A stretch of 64,000 nucleotides of DNA from the NCBI GenBank assembly GCA_902591535.1, contig CACJBA010000001.1, forward strand, positions 62,001 to 126,000, written 5' to 3'. The stretch comes from an uncultured Pelagibacteraceae bacterium. GTDB lineage: Bacteria > Pseudomonadota > Alphaproteobacteria > Pelagibacterales > Pelagibacteraceae. Shown here one piece after another: positions 11,184 through 20,914 of this stretch. The notes beneath the pieces are model-generated. The model searched no databases, was not told the origin of the DNA, and worked only from the letters and a program-made list of their open reading frames with translations. The number at the start of each line of letters is the position of its first letter. The stretch's first letter is position 1. A program made the translations under genes and the position numbers.

Positions 11184-11957
11184 ATGAAAAAACTTAAACT
11201 GTTTGCTTTAGCAGCTATGGCTCTGATTGGATTTTCAGGTATAGCTATTGCAGCAGACGCAACGATGTTGATGCAAGATGACTTCGTAGGAATTTCATTC
11301 TGGGTTATCTCTATGGGAATGTTAGCAGCTACTGCTTTCTTTTTCATGGAAGCGGGCAACGTCGCATCAGGCTGGAGAACATCAGTTATTGTTGCTGGTC
11401 TAGTAACTGGTATAGCATTCATACACTACATGTACATGAGAGAAGTATGGGTATCTACTGGAGACTCACCAACTGTTTACAGATACATTGACTGGTTAAT
11501 TACTGTGCCTTTACAGATGGTAGAATTTTACTTAATTCTAGCAGCTATCGGTAAAGCAAACTCTGGAATGTTCTGGAGATTGTTAATCGGTTCATTAGTA
11601 ATGCTTATCGGTGGATACTTAGGTGAAGCAGGATATATTAATTCTACACTAGGTTTCATTATTGGAATGGCAGGTTGGATATACATTCTATATGAAATAT
11701 TCTCTGGTGAAGCTGGTAAAGCTGCAGCTAAAAGTGGTAACAAAGCTTTAGTAACTGCTTTTGGTGCTATGAGAATGATCGTTACAGTAGGTTGGGCAAT
11801 TTACCCATTAGGTTATGTATTTGGTTACTTAACTGGTGGTGTAGACGCTAACTCACTTAACGTCGTTTACAACTTAGCTGACTTCATTAACAAAATTGCA
11901 TTTGGTCTAGTAATTTGGGCTGCTGCAACTAGTTCAAGCGGAAAAAGAGCTAAGTAA
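11184..11957 (+). CDS. Proteorhodopsin, predicted blue-absorbing proton pump
   Basis: DWLITVPLQMVEFYLILAA (acceptor D, tuning residue Q, donor E), ADFINKIAFGL (retinal Lys), AFIHYMYMREVW (His), seven hydrophobic segments. Confidence 0.97.
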   Translation: MKKLKLFALAAMALIGFSGIAIAADATMLMQDDFVGISFWVISMGMLAATAFFFMEAGNVASGWRTSVIVAGLVTGIAFIHYMYMREVWVSTGDSPTVYRYIDWLITVPLQMVEFYLILAAIGKANSGMFWRLLIGSLVMLIGGYLGEAGYINSTLGFIIGMAGWIYILYEIFSGEAGKAAAKSGNKALVTAFGAMRMIVTVGWAIYPLGYVFGYLTGGVDANSLNVVYNLADFINKIAFGLVIWAAATSSSGKRAK

Positions 11958-11975
11958 TTAGTTAAAATTTAAATT

Positions 11976-12010
11976 AAGGGCAAGTACATTTTTGTACTTG
12001 CCCTTTTTTT
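11976..12010 (+). terminator. Strong Rho-independent terminator downstream of proteorhodopsin
   Basis: AAGGGCAAGTACA-TTTT-TGTACTTGCCCTT followed by a T run. Confidence 0.93.
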
Positions 12011-12057
12011 TACCTTTATTAAAATTATATATAATAACTATACATAATTTTTTATTC

Positions 12058-13059
12058 ATGGATGTTAAATTAGAAAAATGGCACAAATGCCATATTGATA
12101 AAGAAGTCCTTAAAGAACTCTCAAAGAAATCTAATTTAAAAGGACTTCAGCATGTTTCTATTTTTTTTGGCCTATTGCTGGTAACAGGAATTTTTGCATA
12201 CATTACCTGGGGAACTTGGTGGTCTGTATTTTGGTTTTTAGTTTATGGAAATATTTATTCGTTCTCTAATCCATTATGGCATGAGACAGGTCATAAAACT
12301 GCTTTTAAATCAAAATACTTAAACGAACTTTTTTATTATATCTCTTCTTACATGGCCAACTTTGAGCCCACAAGATGGAGATACACACACTTTATTCATC
12401 ATGGAAATACATATTCAACCGAGAATCCTTTTGATCATGAAATTGAATATGGAAATGATTTAAAAGAAACACCTAAAAGATTGATTATAAATGTTGTTCC
12501 TTTTCTAGATTTAATTTTTTTTAAAAAACATATTTCCTTTGAAATTATTCAGCATGCACTTGGAATAAAAACAAAAGTCATGAAAGATAGTATTCCAGAA
12601 AATGTACAACTGAAAGCAATTTTTAATTCAAGAATTTATGTTTTGATTTGGTTAACAATTATTTTATGGTCAATAATGGTTTCTTCTTGGATGCCAATGC
12701 TATTCTTTTTGTTACCACAATATTATGGAAAAACTTTGCATAAACTTGTAGCTTTTACGCAGCATGCAGGTCTTGCAAGAAACATTAAAGATCACAGACT
12801 TACATCTCGTGAAATGTATTTAAATCCAATACTAAGCTTTTTATATTGGAAAATGGAATATCATTTAACTCACCATATGTTTCCGACAGTTCCGTCTTAT
12901 AATTTAGATAAGCTACACCATCATATTAAAGATCAGTTACCACGAACTAATGATGGATTAATTGATGCTTATCAAGAAATTATTCCAGCGTTGTTGAGAC
13001 AAAAAGAGGATGAGACTTATTTTATAAAAAAAGAGCTTCCTCAGCCTCAAAATATTTAA
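12058..13059 (+). CDS. Membrane fatty acid desaturase family protein
   Basis: Histidine boxes HETGHKT, HFIHHGNT, HLTHHMFP between hydrophobic segments. Track start (11992) lies in the terminator; ATG at 12058 preferred. Confidence 0.88.
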   Translation: MDVKLEKWHKCHIDKEVLKELSKKSNLKGLQHVSIFFGLLLVTGIFAYITWGTWWSVFWFLVYGNIYSFSNPLWHETGHKTAFKSKYLNELFYYISSYMANFEPTRWRYTHFIHHGNTYSTENPFDHEIEYGNDLKETPKRLIINVVPFLDLIFFKKHISFEIIQHALGIKTKVMKDSIPENVQLKAIFNSRIYVLIWLTIILWSIMVSSWMPMLFFLLPQYYGKTLHKLVAFTQHAGLARNIKDHRLTSREMYLNPILSFLYWKMEYHLTHHMFPTVPSYNLDKLHHHIKDQLPRTNDGLIDAYQEIIPALLRQKEDETYFIKKELPQPQNI

Positions 13060-13120
13060 AATTGTATTAAGTATGATTTTACATACTTGCTCAATTTAGA
13101 TATGAACCTATATATAACGC

Positions 13121-13441
13121 ATGGCAAAAATTACTTATAATACTTACGATAATAAAACACACACAATTGACGTTCAAAACGGATTAAGTGTTATGGAAGG
13201 TGCTGTTCAAAATGATATTCCAGGTATTGATGCAGATTGTGGAGGTGGTATGGCTTGTGCAACTTGCCACGTTTACGTCAAAGAAGAATGGTTAGGTAAG
13301 CTTCCAGCAAAAGAGGATGGAGAGGAAGATATGCTTGATATGGCATTTGAGCCAAAAAGTAACAGTCGACTAAGTTGCCAATTAATTGTTTCAGATGAAT
13401 TAGATGGATTAGAAATAAATATTCCATCAAAGCAAGCTTAA
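13121..13441 (+). CDS. [2Fe-2S] ferredoxin
   Basis: [17 protein letters not shown] ... LSCQL: Cys ligand pattern of adrenodoxin/ISC-type ferredoxins. Confidence 0.95.
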   Translation: MAKITYNTYDNKTHTIDVQNGLSVMEGAVQNDIPGIDADCGGGMACATCHVYVKEEWLGKLPAKEDGEEDMLDMAFEPKSNSRLSCQLIVSDELDGLEINIPSKQA

Positions 13442-14458
13442 ATGAATAAAACAGATGTATTAATTATTGGAGCAGGTCCCACAGGTTTGTTTTGTGCTCA
13501 CCAACTTGGAATTATAGGATTAACTTGCGAGATTGTAGATAATCTTGATAAGGCTGGAGGACAATGTATTGAACTTTATCCAGATAAACCAATTTATGAT
13601 ATTCCAGCAGTTCCTGAGTGCACTGGTGAAGAGTTAACAAATAATCTTTTACAACAAATAAAACCTTTTAATGTGAAATTTCATTTAAATGAAAGAGTAG
13701 AGGAACTTAAAAAAGTTGAAAAACGATGGAATGTTAAAACTTCAGGTGGTTTAGAGTTTGATGTTGCAGCTATCGTTATAGCTGGTGGTGTTGGTTCTTT
13801 TGAACCAAGAAAATTCTCAGTTAAAGAATGTGAAAAGTTTGAGGGGAGCTCTTTATTGTATTCAATTAAAGATAAAACAATATTTAAAGATAAAACTATC
13901 TCGATATTTGGTGGAGGAGATTCAGCTTTAGATTGGGCAATAGAACTGTCAAATGTATCAAATGTAAATTTAATTCACAGAAGAGACGGTTTTAGTGGAG
14001 CAGAATCTAGCGTTCAAAAAGTAAAACAACTGCATGAGCAAGGAAAATTAAATTTATTTACAAAGTATCAGATGGAGTCTGTTGTTGGTGATAATAAAAT
14101 TGACTTAATAAAAATAAAACATGACGAAGGTGAGATTAAAGAACTTAAGTCCGATTATGTTTTAGGTTTTTTTGGTTTAATTATGCAACTTGGTCCAATT
14201 TTAAATTGGGGTCTAAATATAAATAAAAAAACAGTCGAAGTTAATACTAAAAGTTTTGAGACCAATATAAGCGGTATATTTGCAATTGGAGATATTTGTT
14301 CTTACCCAGGTAAATTAAAATTAATTCTGTCAGGCTTTCATGAAGGAGCATTAGCTGCAAGAGGTTGTTTTAAATATGCTAAACCAGATGAAAAATTAAG
14401 GTTTGAATTTACAACAACATCTAAAGCTGCTCAAGAAAGACTTGGAATTAAAAAATGA
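13442..14458 (+). CDS. Thioredoxin-reductase-like ferredoxin-NADP(+) reductase
   Basis: IGAGPTGLFCAHQLG FAD motif, FGGGDSALDWA NADPH motif, no CxxC redox pair; immediately follows ferredoxin. Confidence 0.9.
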   Translation: MNKTDVLIIGAGPTGLFCAHQLGIIGLTCEIVDNLDKAGGQCIELYPDKPIYDIPAVPECTGEELTNNLLQQIKPFNVKFHLNERVEELKKVEKRWNVKTSGGLEFDVAAIVIAGGVGSFEPRKFSVKECEKFEGSSLLYSIKDKTIFKDKTISIFGGGDSALDWAIELSNVSNVNLIHRRDGFSGAESSVQKVKQLHEQGKLNLFTKYQMESVVGDNKIDLIKIKHDEGEIKELKSDYVLGFFGLIMQLGPILNWGLNINKKTVEVNTKSFETNISGIFAIGDICSYPGKLKLILSGFHEGALAARGCFKYAKPDEKLRFEFTTTSKAAQERLGIKK

Positions 14459-15081
14459 TTGAATTATTTTCTGCCAACACTCCTAATGGATGGAAAATTG
14501 GTATTATGTTAGAGGAGATTGGTTACAAGTATAAAGTAACTAAAGTTGATTTAAGTAAAGACGAACAATTTAATCCAGAATTTGTAAAAATCAGTCCTTT
14601 TGGAAAAATTCCAGTAATTATTGATCATGAAGACAACAATACAGTTTTTGAATCTGGTGCTATTTTAATGTACTTGGCTGATAAAAGTGGAAAGTTTTAT
14701 GATCAAAAAGATAGACTGGTTATCAACCAATGGTTAATGGCTCAGATGGGAACCATCGGTCCTATGATTGGACAGCATCATCAGTTTCATCATTATAATT
14801 CTGGAAAGAGTGAGTTCGGAGAGGAAAGGTATTTCAAAATTGCCAGAAGAATATATGGAGAGTTAGACGCAAGATTAAAAGAATCAAAATTTCTTGCAGG
14901 ATCTGATTATACTATTGCTGATATTGCTACATGGCCGTGGATGGCAAGACATGAGTGGCACGATATTGGACTAAAGAAATATAAAAATTTATCTAGATGG
15001 TATTTAGAAATTGCTGAACGAGAAGGGACTGTTAAAGGTTTTAGTTTTATGGATAAGAACGCTAAAATACCTAAGCCTTAA
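14455..15081 (+). CDS. Glutathione S-transferase family protein
   Basis: SPFGKIPVIIDHEDNNTVFESGAILMYLADK, DYTIADIATWPW. Confidence 0.9.
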   Translation: MIELFSANTPNGWKIGIMLEEIGYKYKVTKVDLSKDEQFNPEFVKISPFGKIPVIIDHEDNNTVFESGAILMYLADKSGKFYDQKDRLVINQWLMAQMGTIGPMIGQHHQFHHYNSGKSEFGEERYFKIARRIYGELDARLKESKFLAGSDYTIADIATWPWMARHEWHDIGLKKYKNLSRWYLEIAEREGTVKGFSFMDKNAKIPKP

Positions 15082-15087
15082 AGAACT

Positions 15088-15183
15088 TTATCCAAACAAT
15101 CTATAGAGGGTACTTAGTATTCCATAACCTGAAAATTCAATAGCTACTATGACGATGACAATTAATATTAATTTTTTATTCAT
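15088..15183 (-). CDS. Possible 31-aa single-span membrane peptide
   Basis: Reverse strand: MNKKLILIVIVIVAIEFSGYGILSTLYRLFG*. Not in the ORF track. Confidence 0.35.
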   Translation of the reverse strand: MNKKLILIVIVIVAIEFSGYGILSTLYRLFG

Positions 15184-15298
15184 TTCAGAAACAAATATAA
15201 CAATAGCAAGATCCAGAAAAAAGGGTAATAAAAATAAATATATTTCTTAGCAAAAAGAAATGAGATTGAATTTTGTTTAGAAGATTTTTTTCTCATTT

Positions 15299-15814
15299 TT
15301 AGTCGTCTGCATGAACTTTTTCATCTTTTTCATGTTTTTCTTGTGCTGCAATAGTATATTTCGCAACAGGTCTTGCCATTAATCTTTTTAGTCCAATTGG
15401 TTCTGCTGTATCTAAGCAGTAACCGTAAGTGTCTTCTCTAATTCTCATCAAAGCCTTATCAATTTCTGAGATTAGTTTAATTTGTCTATTGATTGCTTTC
15501 ATTTCTACATTTTTATCAATGTATGAGCTAGCTTGATCAACAATATCTGCTGAAATATTATTATCATCCATGCTTCCATTATAGAGCGCCTCGTTATTTG
15601 CTTTTATTAATTCTTTTTTCCACTCTGTTAATCGAATTCTGAAAAATACTTTATGTTTTTCACACATATATTTTTCTGTATCTTTAGGGATATAATTTTT
15701 TGAAATTTTAACTGGTCCTTTTGAAATAACTTTAGGTTCAGCTTTTTTGGATTTGCTTACAATTTTAGTTTTTGGCTTTGTTGCTTTTTTTTTCGCTTTA
15801 GCAGTCTTAGGCAT
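15299..15814 (-). CDS. dksA: DksA/TraR family RNA polymerase-binding protein
   Basis: YGYCLDTAEPIGLKRLMARPVAKYTIAAQEKHE; three of the four canonical zinc Cys are absent. Confidence 0.88.
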   Translation of the reverse strand: MPKTAKAKKKATKPKTKIVSKSKKAEPKVISKGPVKISKNYIPKDTEKYMCEKHKVFFRIRLTEWKKELIKANNEALYNGSMDDNNISADIVDQASSYIDKNVEMKAINRQIKLISEIDKALMRIREDTYGYCLDTAEPIGLKRLMARPVAKYTIAAQEKHEKDEKVHADD

Positions 15815-15891
15815 ATGTAAATTTTGAGTTCCGGAGTATATTCAGCAAAATAGGGGTGTCAAGCAGGCTGAATTGTTATAAATAATTATAA

Positions 15892-17214
15892 ATGACCAAT
15901 AATACCAAAAATATCAATAATGTTTTTTTTATTTTTATTATATCACATCTTATTTTCTGGACTTTGATTCCTTCACTTACAAATCATAATTTACCATTGG
16001 ACACAATTGAAGCTCTAGCTTGGGGGAGTAATTTGGATTGGGGATTCAATAAGCATCCTCCCATGAGTGCTTTCTTTACAGAAATTTTTTTTCAAATCTT
16101 TGGTTCTCAAGATTGGGTTTATTATTTATTAAGTCAAATTTTTGTAATCACGTCTTTTTATTATGTTTTTAAATTTTCTAAAGAAATTTTTAATAACGAC
16201 TTGTTAGGTTTAATTTCGGTTCTTTTAATAGAATCTATATATTTTTATAATTTTACTACACCAGAATTTAACGTAAATGTATGTCAATTACCATTCTGGT
16301 CATTAACAGTTTATTATTCTTGGAAAATATTTAGTGGAAAAGAAATAAAGTTTTTAGATTGTTTTTTAGTAGGTCTTTTTGCTGCATTTGGTTTTTTATC
16401 AAAATATTTATTTATATATCTGTTATTCTCCATTGATCTTTTATTTATTTATTTAATATTTATTAAAAAAGAGAGAAAATTTGATTTTAAATATTTAATA
16501 ACAATAGAGATTTTTTTAGTTGTATTAGTTCCCCATTTGATTTGGCTTTATAATAATGATTTTATTACCATTACCTATGGCCTTGCAAGAACCGGCTTAG
16601 AGCAATCTACTTTAATTGAACATATTTTATTTCCGTTAACTTTTTTACTTAAGCAATTAGGAATAATAATTCCATTTTTAATTTTAATTTGGTTATTAGT
16701 GAGAAATGTAAAATTTAAATTAAATTTTAAAGATAAAAAGTTACTTTTTTTATTAGCTGTAAATCTATTACCAATTTTTTTAATGTTTTTAACTTCATTA
16801 GTTACTGGTTCAAAAATAAGAACGATGTGGATGACACCTTTTTATTTATTTTTTGGTACATTCGCTGTTTATTTATTAAAAGAACAAATAAATCTTAAAA
16901 AATTAAAACCTTTTATGATTGGTATTGGTTTCTTTTTCTTTTTGTCTCCAATACTTTATGCTTACATTTCAATTTCAAAAGATGATAAGAGAACTGATTA
17001 TCAAGGAAAAGAGATTGCAATAAAAACTCAATATGCATGGGATCAGCAATTTAGTTCAACTATTAATGTAGTTTTGGGAAATGAGTGGAATGCAGGTAAT
17101 TTATCATATCATTTAAAATCACGACCAGTTTGGGAAGGAATTGTTGAAAAAGAAAAACTTGATCAATTGAAAGATTTTATGTGCCTTGATAATATTTGCA
17201 TAGGATCAAGATAG
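15892..17214 (+). CDS. Glycosyltransferase family 39 (ArnT-like) membrane protein
   Basis: GSNLDWGFNKHPPMSAFFTEIFFQIFGSQDWVYYLLSQIF and many transmembrane segments. Confidence 0.8.
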   Translation: MTNNTKNINNVFFIFIISHLIFWTLIPSLTNHNLPLDTIEALAWGSNLDWGFNKHPPMSAFFTEIFFQIFGSQDWVYYLLSQIFVITSFYYVFKFSKEIFNNDLLGLISVLLIESIYFYNFTTPEFNVNVCQLPFWSLTVYYSWKIFSGKEIKFLDCFLVGLFAAFGFLSKYLFIYLLFSIDLLFIYLIFIKKERKFDFKYLITIEIFLVVLVPHLIWLYNNDFITITYGLARTGLEQSTLIEHILFPLTFLLKQLGIIIPFLILIWLLVRNVKFKLNFKDKKLLFLLAVNLLPIFLMFLTSLVTGSKIRTMWMTPFYLFFGTFAVYLLKEQINLKKLKPFMIGIGFFFFLSPILYAYISISKDDKRTDYQGKEIAIKTQYAWDQQFSSTINVVLGNEWNAGNLSYHLKSRPVWEGIVEKEKLDQLKDFMCLDNICIGSR

Positions 17215-18084
17215 ATGAAATATGTAATTTTAATTCCAATTTATAATGACAGGGAGTCATTGAAATTACTTATTGAGAATATCAATTATGAAGCAAAAGA
17301 TTTAAAGTCTGAAATTTCCATAATTGTTATAAATGATGCCTCTTCTCAACAGATAATAGATACTTATCCAAACATTGAAAATATTCATTCTATTGAGATT
17401 ATAAATATGAAAGAAAATAGAGGTCATGCAAGATGCATTGCTTCTGGTTTAAAATATATCTTTGAAAAAAAAGAATTTGATTATGTAATTCCAATGGATG
17501 GAGATGGAGAAGATAGACCAGAGGAAATTAAAAAATTTATAGAAATGGCAGATAACTCTGCGGGAAAATCAATTATTGGTGAGAGGGTAAAAAGATCAGA
17601 AGGTCTTTTCTTTAAGCTATGCTATCAGTTTCATAAGTTTTTAACTTTAGCATTTACGGGAAAATCAATTAAGTTTGGAAACTTTACCTGTTTATCTAAG
17701 ATAACAATTAAAAAAATGCTTGAAGAGAAGGCTACCTGGAATAGTTTTTCTGGCTCACTTAAAAAAATTGAAAATGATCTTGTTTCCATGCCGTCAATAA
17801 GAGGATCAAGATACTTTGGTCCATCAAAAATGAGTTTTTTTAATTTGTTAAAACATTCACTTTCTATAATTAGTGTATTTAGAAAAACCGTTTTAATAAG
17901 ATCAGCTTTATTTATAGTTTTTTATATTTTACTTATTAAAAGTTTTGCATCAGTAATTACCTCATTACCATTAGTCTTTTTACTGTTTATGATTTACTCA
18001 ATTTCTAGTTTAGCTTTAAGAGAAAATATTGAAGAATTTAATAATTCTTTAAACAATATACATGATGTTGATAAAATTAAATAA
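17215..18084 (+). CDS. Glycosyltransferase family 2
   Basis: VILIPIYNDRESLKLLI..., MDGDGEDRPEEI, C-terminal transmembrane helices. Confidence 0.88.
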   Translation: MKYVILIPIYNDRESLKLLIENINYEAKDLKSEISIIVINDASSQQIIDTYPNIENIHSIEIINMKENRGHARCIASGLKYIFEKKEFDYVIPMDGDGEDRPEEIKKFIEMADNSAGKSIIGERVKRSEGLFFKLCYQFHKFLTLAFTGKSIKFGNFTCLSKITIKKMLEEKATWNSFSGSLKKIENDLVSMPSIRGSRYFGPSKMSFFNLLKHSLSIISVFRKTVLIRSALFIVFYILLIKSFASVITSLPLVFLLFMIYSISSLALRENIEEFNNSLNNIHDVDKIK

Positions 18085-18094
18085 ATTTTAAGAA

Positions 18095-18123
18095 TTGACA
18101 TGAATTTTATTTTTATTTATCAT
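18095..18123 (+). promoter_or_regulatory. Sigma70-type promoter (copy A)
   Basis: Exact TTGACA (18095-18100), 17-nt spacer, TATCAT (18118-18123); predicted start lies just before the pseudoknot. Confidence 0.7.
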
Positions 18124-18131
18124 TAATTATT

Positions 18132-18170
18132 CAAGTCTGGTTGTGCTGACTTGTAAATCAAGGGACAACA
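18132..18170 (+). ncRNA. Candidate 5'-leader RNA element, copy A: H-type pseudoknot
   Basis: CAAGTC-TGGTTGTGCT-GACTTG hairpin; loop GTTGT (18140-18144) pairs with downstream ACAAC (18165-18169). Near-identical copy at 25118-25156. Confidence 0.7.
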
Positions 18171-18179
18171 TACATTTTT

Positions 18180-19622
18180 ATGAAAAATTTTTATAGAAAA
18201 GTTGCTTTTGGTTTGAAACCTGATGAAAAAATTCCATCAGACCCATTGGTTTGGGCTACTTCGCAGATAACAGATAAAATTCCAGAGTTTTCATTTAAAG
18301 GTAAAATTTATTCTGAAGAAGAGTTAAGAAAGCATTATAGAGAGTATGTTTATCAAGACAGAAAAGTATTAAGAAAAAAGTTTAAAAAAGATAAAATGGG
18401 CTATAAAGCTGCTAAGAACTTATTAAAAGACAGTACAGGTCAAAAGTTCTGGAAAAATTTAGAAATAGCCATCAGACATAAAGAGGCAACTCAAGGAAAT
18501 CATCCTGTACTTGCAAAATTTTGGTACTTTTGGACAAATCATTTCACGATAAGTGATAAAGATTTTCTAGCAGATTATTCAACTGGTGGTTATCAAAGAG
18601 AGACAATTAGAGCTAATTTAAATAAATCGTTCGAGGAGCTAGCATATGAAGCAACTATAGCTTGGGCAATGATTCATCATTTAGATAATGCAGAAAATGT
18701 TGGCCCTAAATCTGAAGATGCAAGAGCTGAGTGGAGGAGAAGAAAAAAAAGACCAGCAACAATAAATGAAAATCATGCAAGAGAATTATTAGAGCTACAT
18801 ACTGTTTCACCTAATTCAGGATATACTCAAGAAAATATTACAGAGTTAGCTTTAATTATGACGGGTTGGGCACCGGATGACAAATACTGGAAAACAAAAC
18901 TCGAAACTGCAGATGTAAGATTTCAAAGCAAATATCACGAACCAGGAAAAAAAATATTTTGGGGAAAAGAGTTTCCCAAAGGAAAAAAAGGCCTACGAGC
19001 TGCAGTTAATTTTTTAGTAAATCATCCCTCTTGTAGAGAGTTTATTGCTTATAAACTTTGTAGATATTTGATTACAGATTATCCAACCAAAGAAATGACT
19101 GATCCAATTATAAAGGCATGGCAAAAGAGCGATGGTTTTTTACCTGAGGTGCATAAAGCAGCAATTGAAGTTGCTTTTAAATTTAATGACAAATATTCGA
19201 AATTTCAAAATCCAGAAAATTGGTGGCTGCAGATGAGCAGAATGACGGATGCAAAGTGGCCACCTAAAGATGAAAGATTTGATACATATAGACTCGGTGG
19301 GGGACCAGATCCTTATCAAGCAAAACCAAGTTGGTTCATGGAGGATATAGGTCATCATCCATATTTATCAAAGCAACCAAATGGTTATTCTGATTTAGCA
19401 GAAGACTGGATGTCACCAGAACTAATTATCAGAAGACTTATATATGCTAGACAAGGCTATATTAATTTAAAATCTGATAACAAAAACAATGAATTTTTCC
19501 AAAAGGTAGTGGATAAAAATTTTGATAATCCAGATAAAATAATGAAACTTTTAAATCAAAATGAGAAACCAATTGATAGACATATACTGTTATTTAACCT
19601 ACCGGAGGTATTTAGAGCATGA
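18180..19622 (+). CDS. DUF1800 family protein
   Basis: LAKFWYFWTNHFTIS, NENHARELLELHTV, GYTQENITELALIMTGW: typical DUF1800; followed by DUF1501 partner. Confidence 0.88.
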   Translation: MKNFYRKVAFGLKPDEKIPSDPLVWATSQITDKIPEFSFKGKIYSEEELRKHYREYVYQDRKVLRKKFKKDKMGYKAAKNLLKDSTGQKFWKNLEIAIRHKEATQGNHPVLAKFWYFWTNHFTISDKDFLADYSTGGYQRETIRANLNKSFEELAYEATIAWAMIHHLDNAENVGPKSEDARAEWRRRKKRPATINENHARELLELHTVSPNSGYTQENITELALIMTGWAPDDKYWKTKLETADVRFQSKYHEPGKKIFWGKEFPKGKKGLRAAVNFLVNHPSCREFIAYKLCRYLITDYPTKEMTDPIIKAWQKSDGFLPEVHKAAIEVAFKFNDKYSKFQNPENWWLQMSRMTDAKWPPKDERFDTYRLGGGPDPYQAKPSWFMEDIGHHPYLSKQPNGYSDLAEDWMSPELIIRRLIYARQGYINLKSDNKNNEFFQKVVDKNFDNPDKIMKLLNQNEKPIDRHILLFNLPEVFRA

Positions 19623-20770
19623 AGATAACCAGAAGAAATTTTTTAAAAGGTTCTTTGGCGACTTTATTTTTAGCTGGATCGGGAATTCCCGTATATTCCT
19701 CTAATAAAGTTAAAAAAAACCTTGTTGTAATTATGCTTAGAGGTGGAATGGATGCCCTATGTGCTGTCCCTGTGATTGGTGATAAAAATTTTGAAAAGCG
19801 TAGAAAACAATTAATTTTAGATAATACTATAAAGTTAAATTCTGATTTTGCACTTCATCCAATTTTAGAAGGTTTTCATGAGCTATGGAAAGAAAAAAAA
19901 GGTGCCATTGTTCATGCAACAAACATTCCCTATACAGGCAGATCTCATTTTGATGGTCAAAATTTAATGGAGTCTGGAGGTAAAGTTCCCTATCAAGTCA
20001 AGACTGGATGGCTGGGCAGAGGAATGAAAATTGCTGGCCTAAAACAAGAGGGTTTAGCATTAGCTTTACCAATGCCATTAATTTTAAGAGGGGTTCCAAA
20101 AAATAACAATTATTTTCCAACGAAAGGTAAACTTCCTACAGATAAAGTCCTTGCTTTACTTAAAGATGTTTACAATGAAAAATCTGAAGATGAACTGATT
20201 GGTATGCTTGAGATAATAAAATCAAGACCTAAAGAGAGATCTTATGCAGCAGATGATTTATATTCTTTAGCAAATGAAGCGGGTACCTTAATGAAAGAAC
20301 CAGATGGACCAAGAGTAGCAGTTTTTGAAGTTGGAGGATTTGATACACATGCGGCGCAAGGAGGAGTTCATGGTACACATTCTGATTGTTTGAAAGATAT
20401 GGATCTTATATTTGCAACATTAAAGAAGAGACTTAAAGAAGAATTTGATAATACACTTATAGTTACTCTTACTGAGTTTGGTAGAACAATAAAACAAAAT
20501 AGCGGTTTGGGAACTGAGCATGGGTATGGCTCAGCTATATTTATGGGCGGAGGTCTTTTAAAGAAAAATCAAGTTTTTGCTGATTGGCCAGGCTTAAAGA
20601 AGAAAGAATTATTTGAGGGAAGAGATTTAAATTCTACAATTGATTCAAGATCAATCTATGCATCTGCTATGTCAACGGTATTTGATGTCGATTTTACAAG
20701 AATACAAAATGATGTTTTCTTCGGAGATCAATTACAAAACTATTCAGATAAATTATTTAAAACGATATGA
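19619..20770 (+). CDS. DUF1501 family Tat-exported protein
   Basis: Tat-type signal KITRRNFLKGSLATLFLAGSG; VVIMLRGGMDALCAVPVIGD, TEFGRTIKQNSGLGTEHGYGSAIFMGG. Confidence 0.9.
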   Translation: MKITRRNFLKGSLATLFLAGSGIPVYSSNKVKKNLVVIMLRGGMDALCAVPVIGDKNFEKRRKQLILDNTIKLNSDFALHPILEGFHELWKEKKGAIVHATNIPYTGRSHFDGQNLMESGGKVPYQVKTGWLGRGMKIAGLKQEGLALALPMPLILRGVPKNNNYFPTKGKLPTDKVLALLKDVYNEKSEDELIGMLEIIKSRPKERSYAADDLYSLANEAGTLMKEPDGPRVAVFEVGGFDTHAAQGGVHGTHSDCLKDMDLIFATLKKRLKEEFDNTLIVTLTEFGRTIKQNSGLGTEHGYGSAIFMGGGLLKKNQVFADWPGLKKKELFEGRDLNSTIDSRSIYASAMSTVFDVDFTRIQNDVFFGDQLQNYSDKLFKTI

Positions 20771-20892
20771 TAGATACTCGTTTTAATTGAAATAAAATTT
20801 AAAACTAATCTTTTGCTCGTTTATTAAAGCTTTTTATTCGTCAAAATAAGATATAGGATTTAACCATGAAAGGTTTAGCCAGGTGAAGCATT

Positions 20893-20909
20893 TGGCAGAA
20901 GATCTGCCA
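20893..20909 (+). other. Perfect 7-bp hairpin near the 5' end of the Lys-rich gene
   Basis: TGGCAGA-AGA-TCTGCCA. Confidence 0.5.
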
Positions 20910-20914
20910 CAACA

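Noticed and set aside
11138-11743. Minus-strand ORFs 11138-11422 and 11528-11743 in proteorhodopsin
   Set aside because: Fully antisense to a confidently identified gene, with no domain signal.
12058-13059. Extended desaturase start at 11992
   Set aside because: The extension lies within the proteorhodopsin terminator; ATG at 12058 is better supported.
20893-20909. Third copy of the pseudoknot element upstream of the Lys-rich gene
   Set aside because: A hairpin followed by ACAACA is present, but there is no AAGTC/GACTT stem or GTTGT loop, so it is not the same motif.
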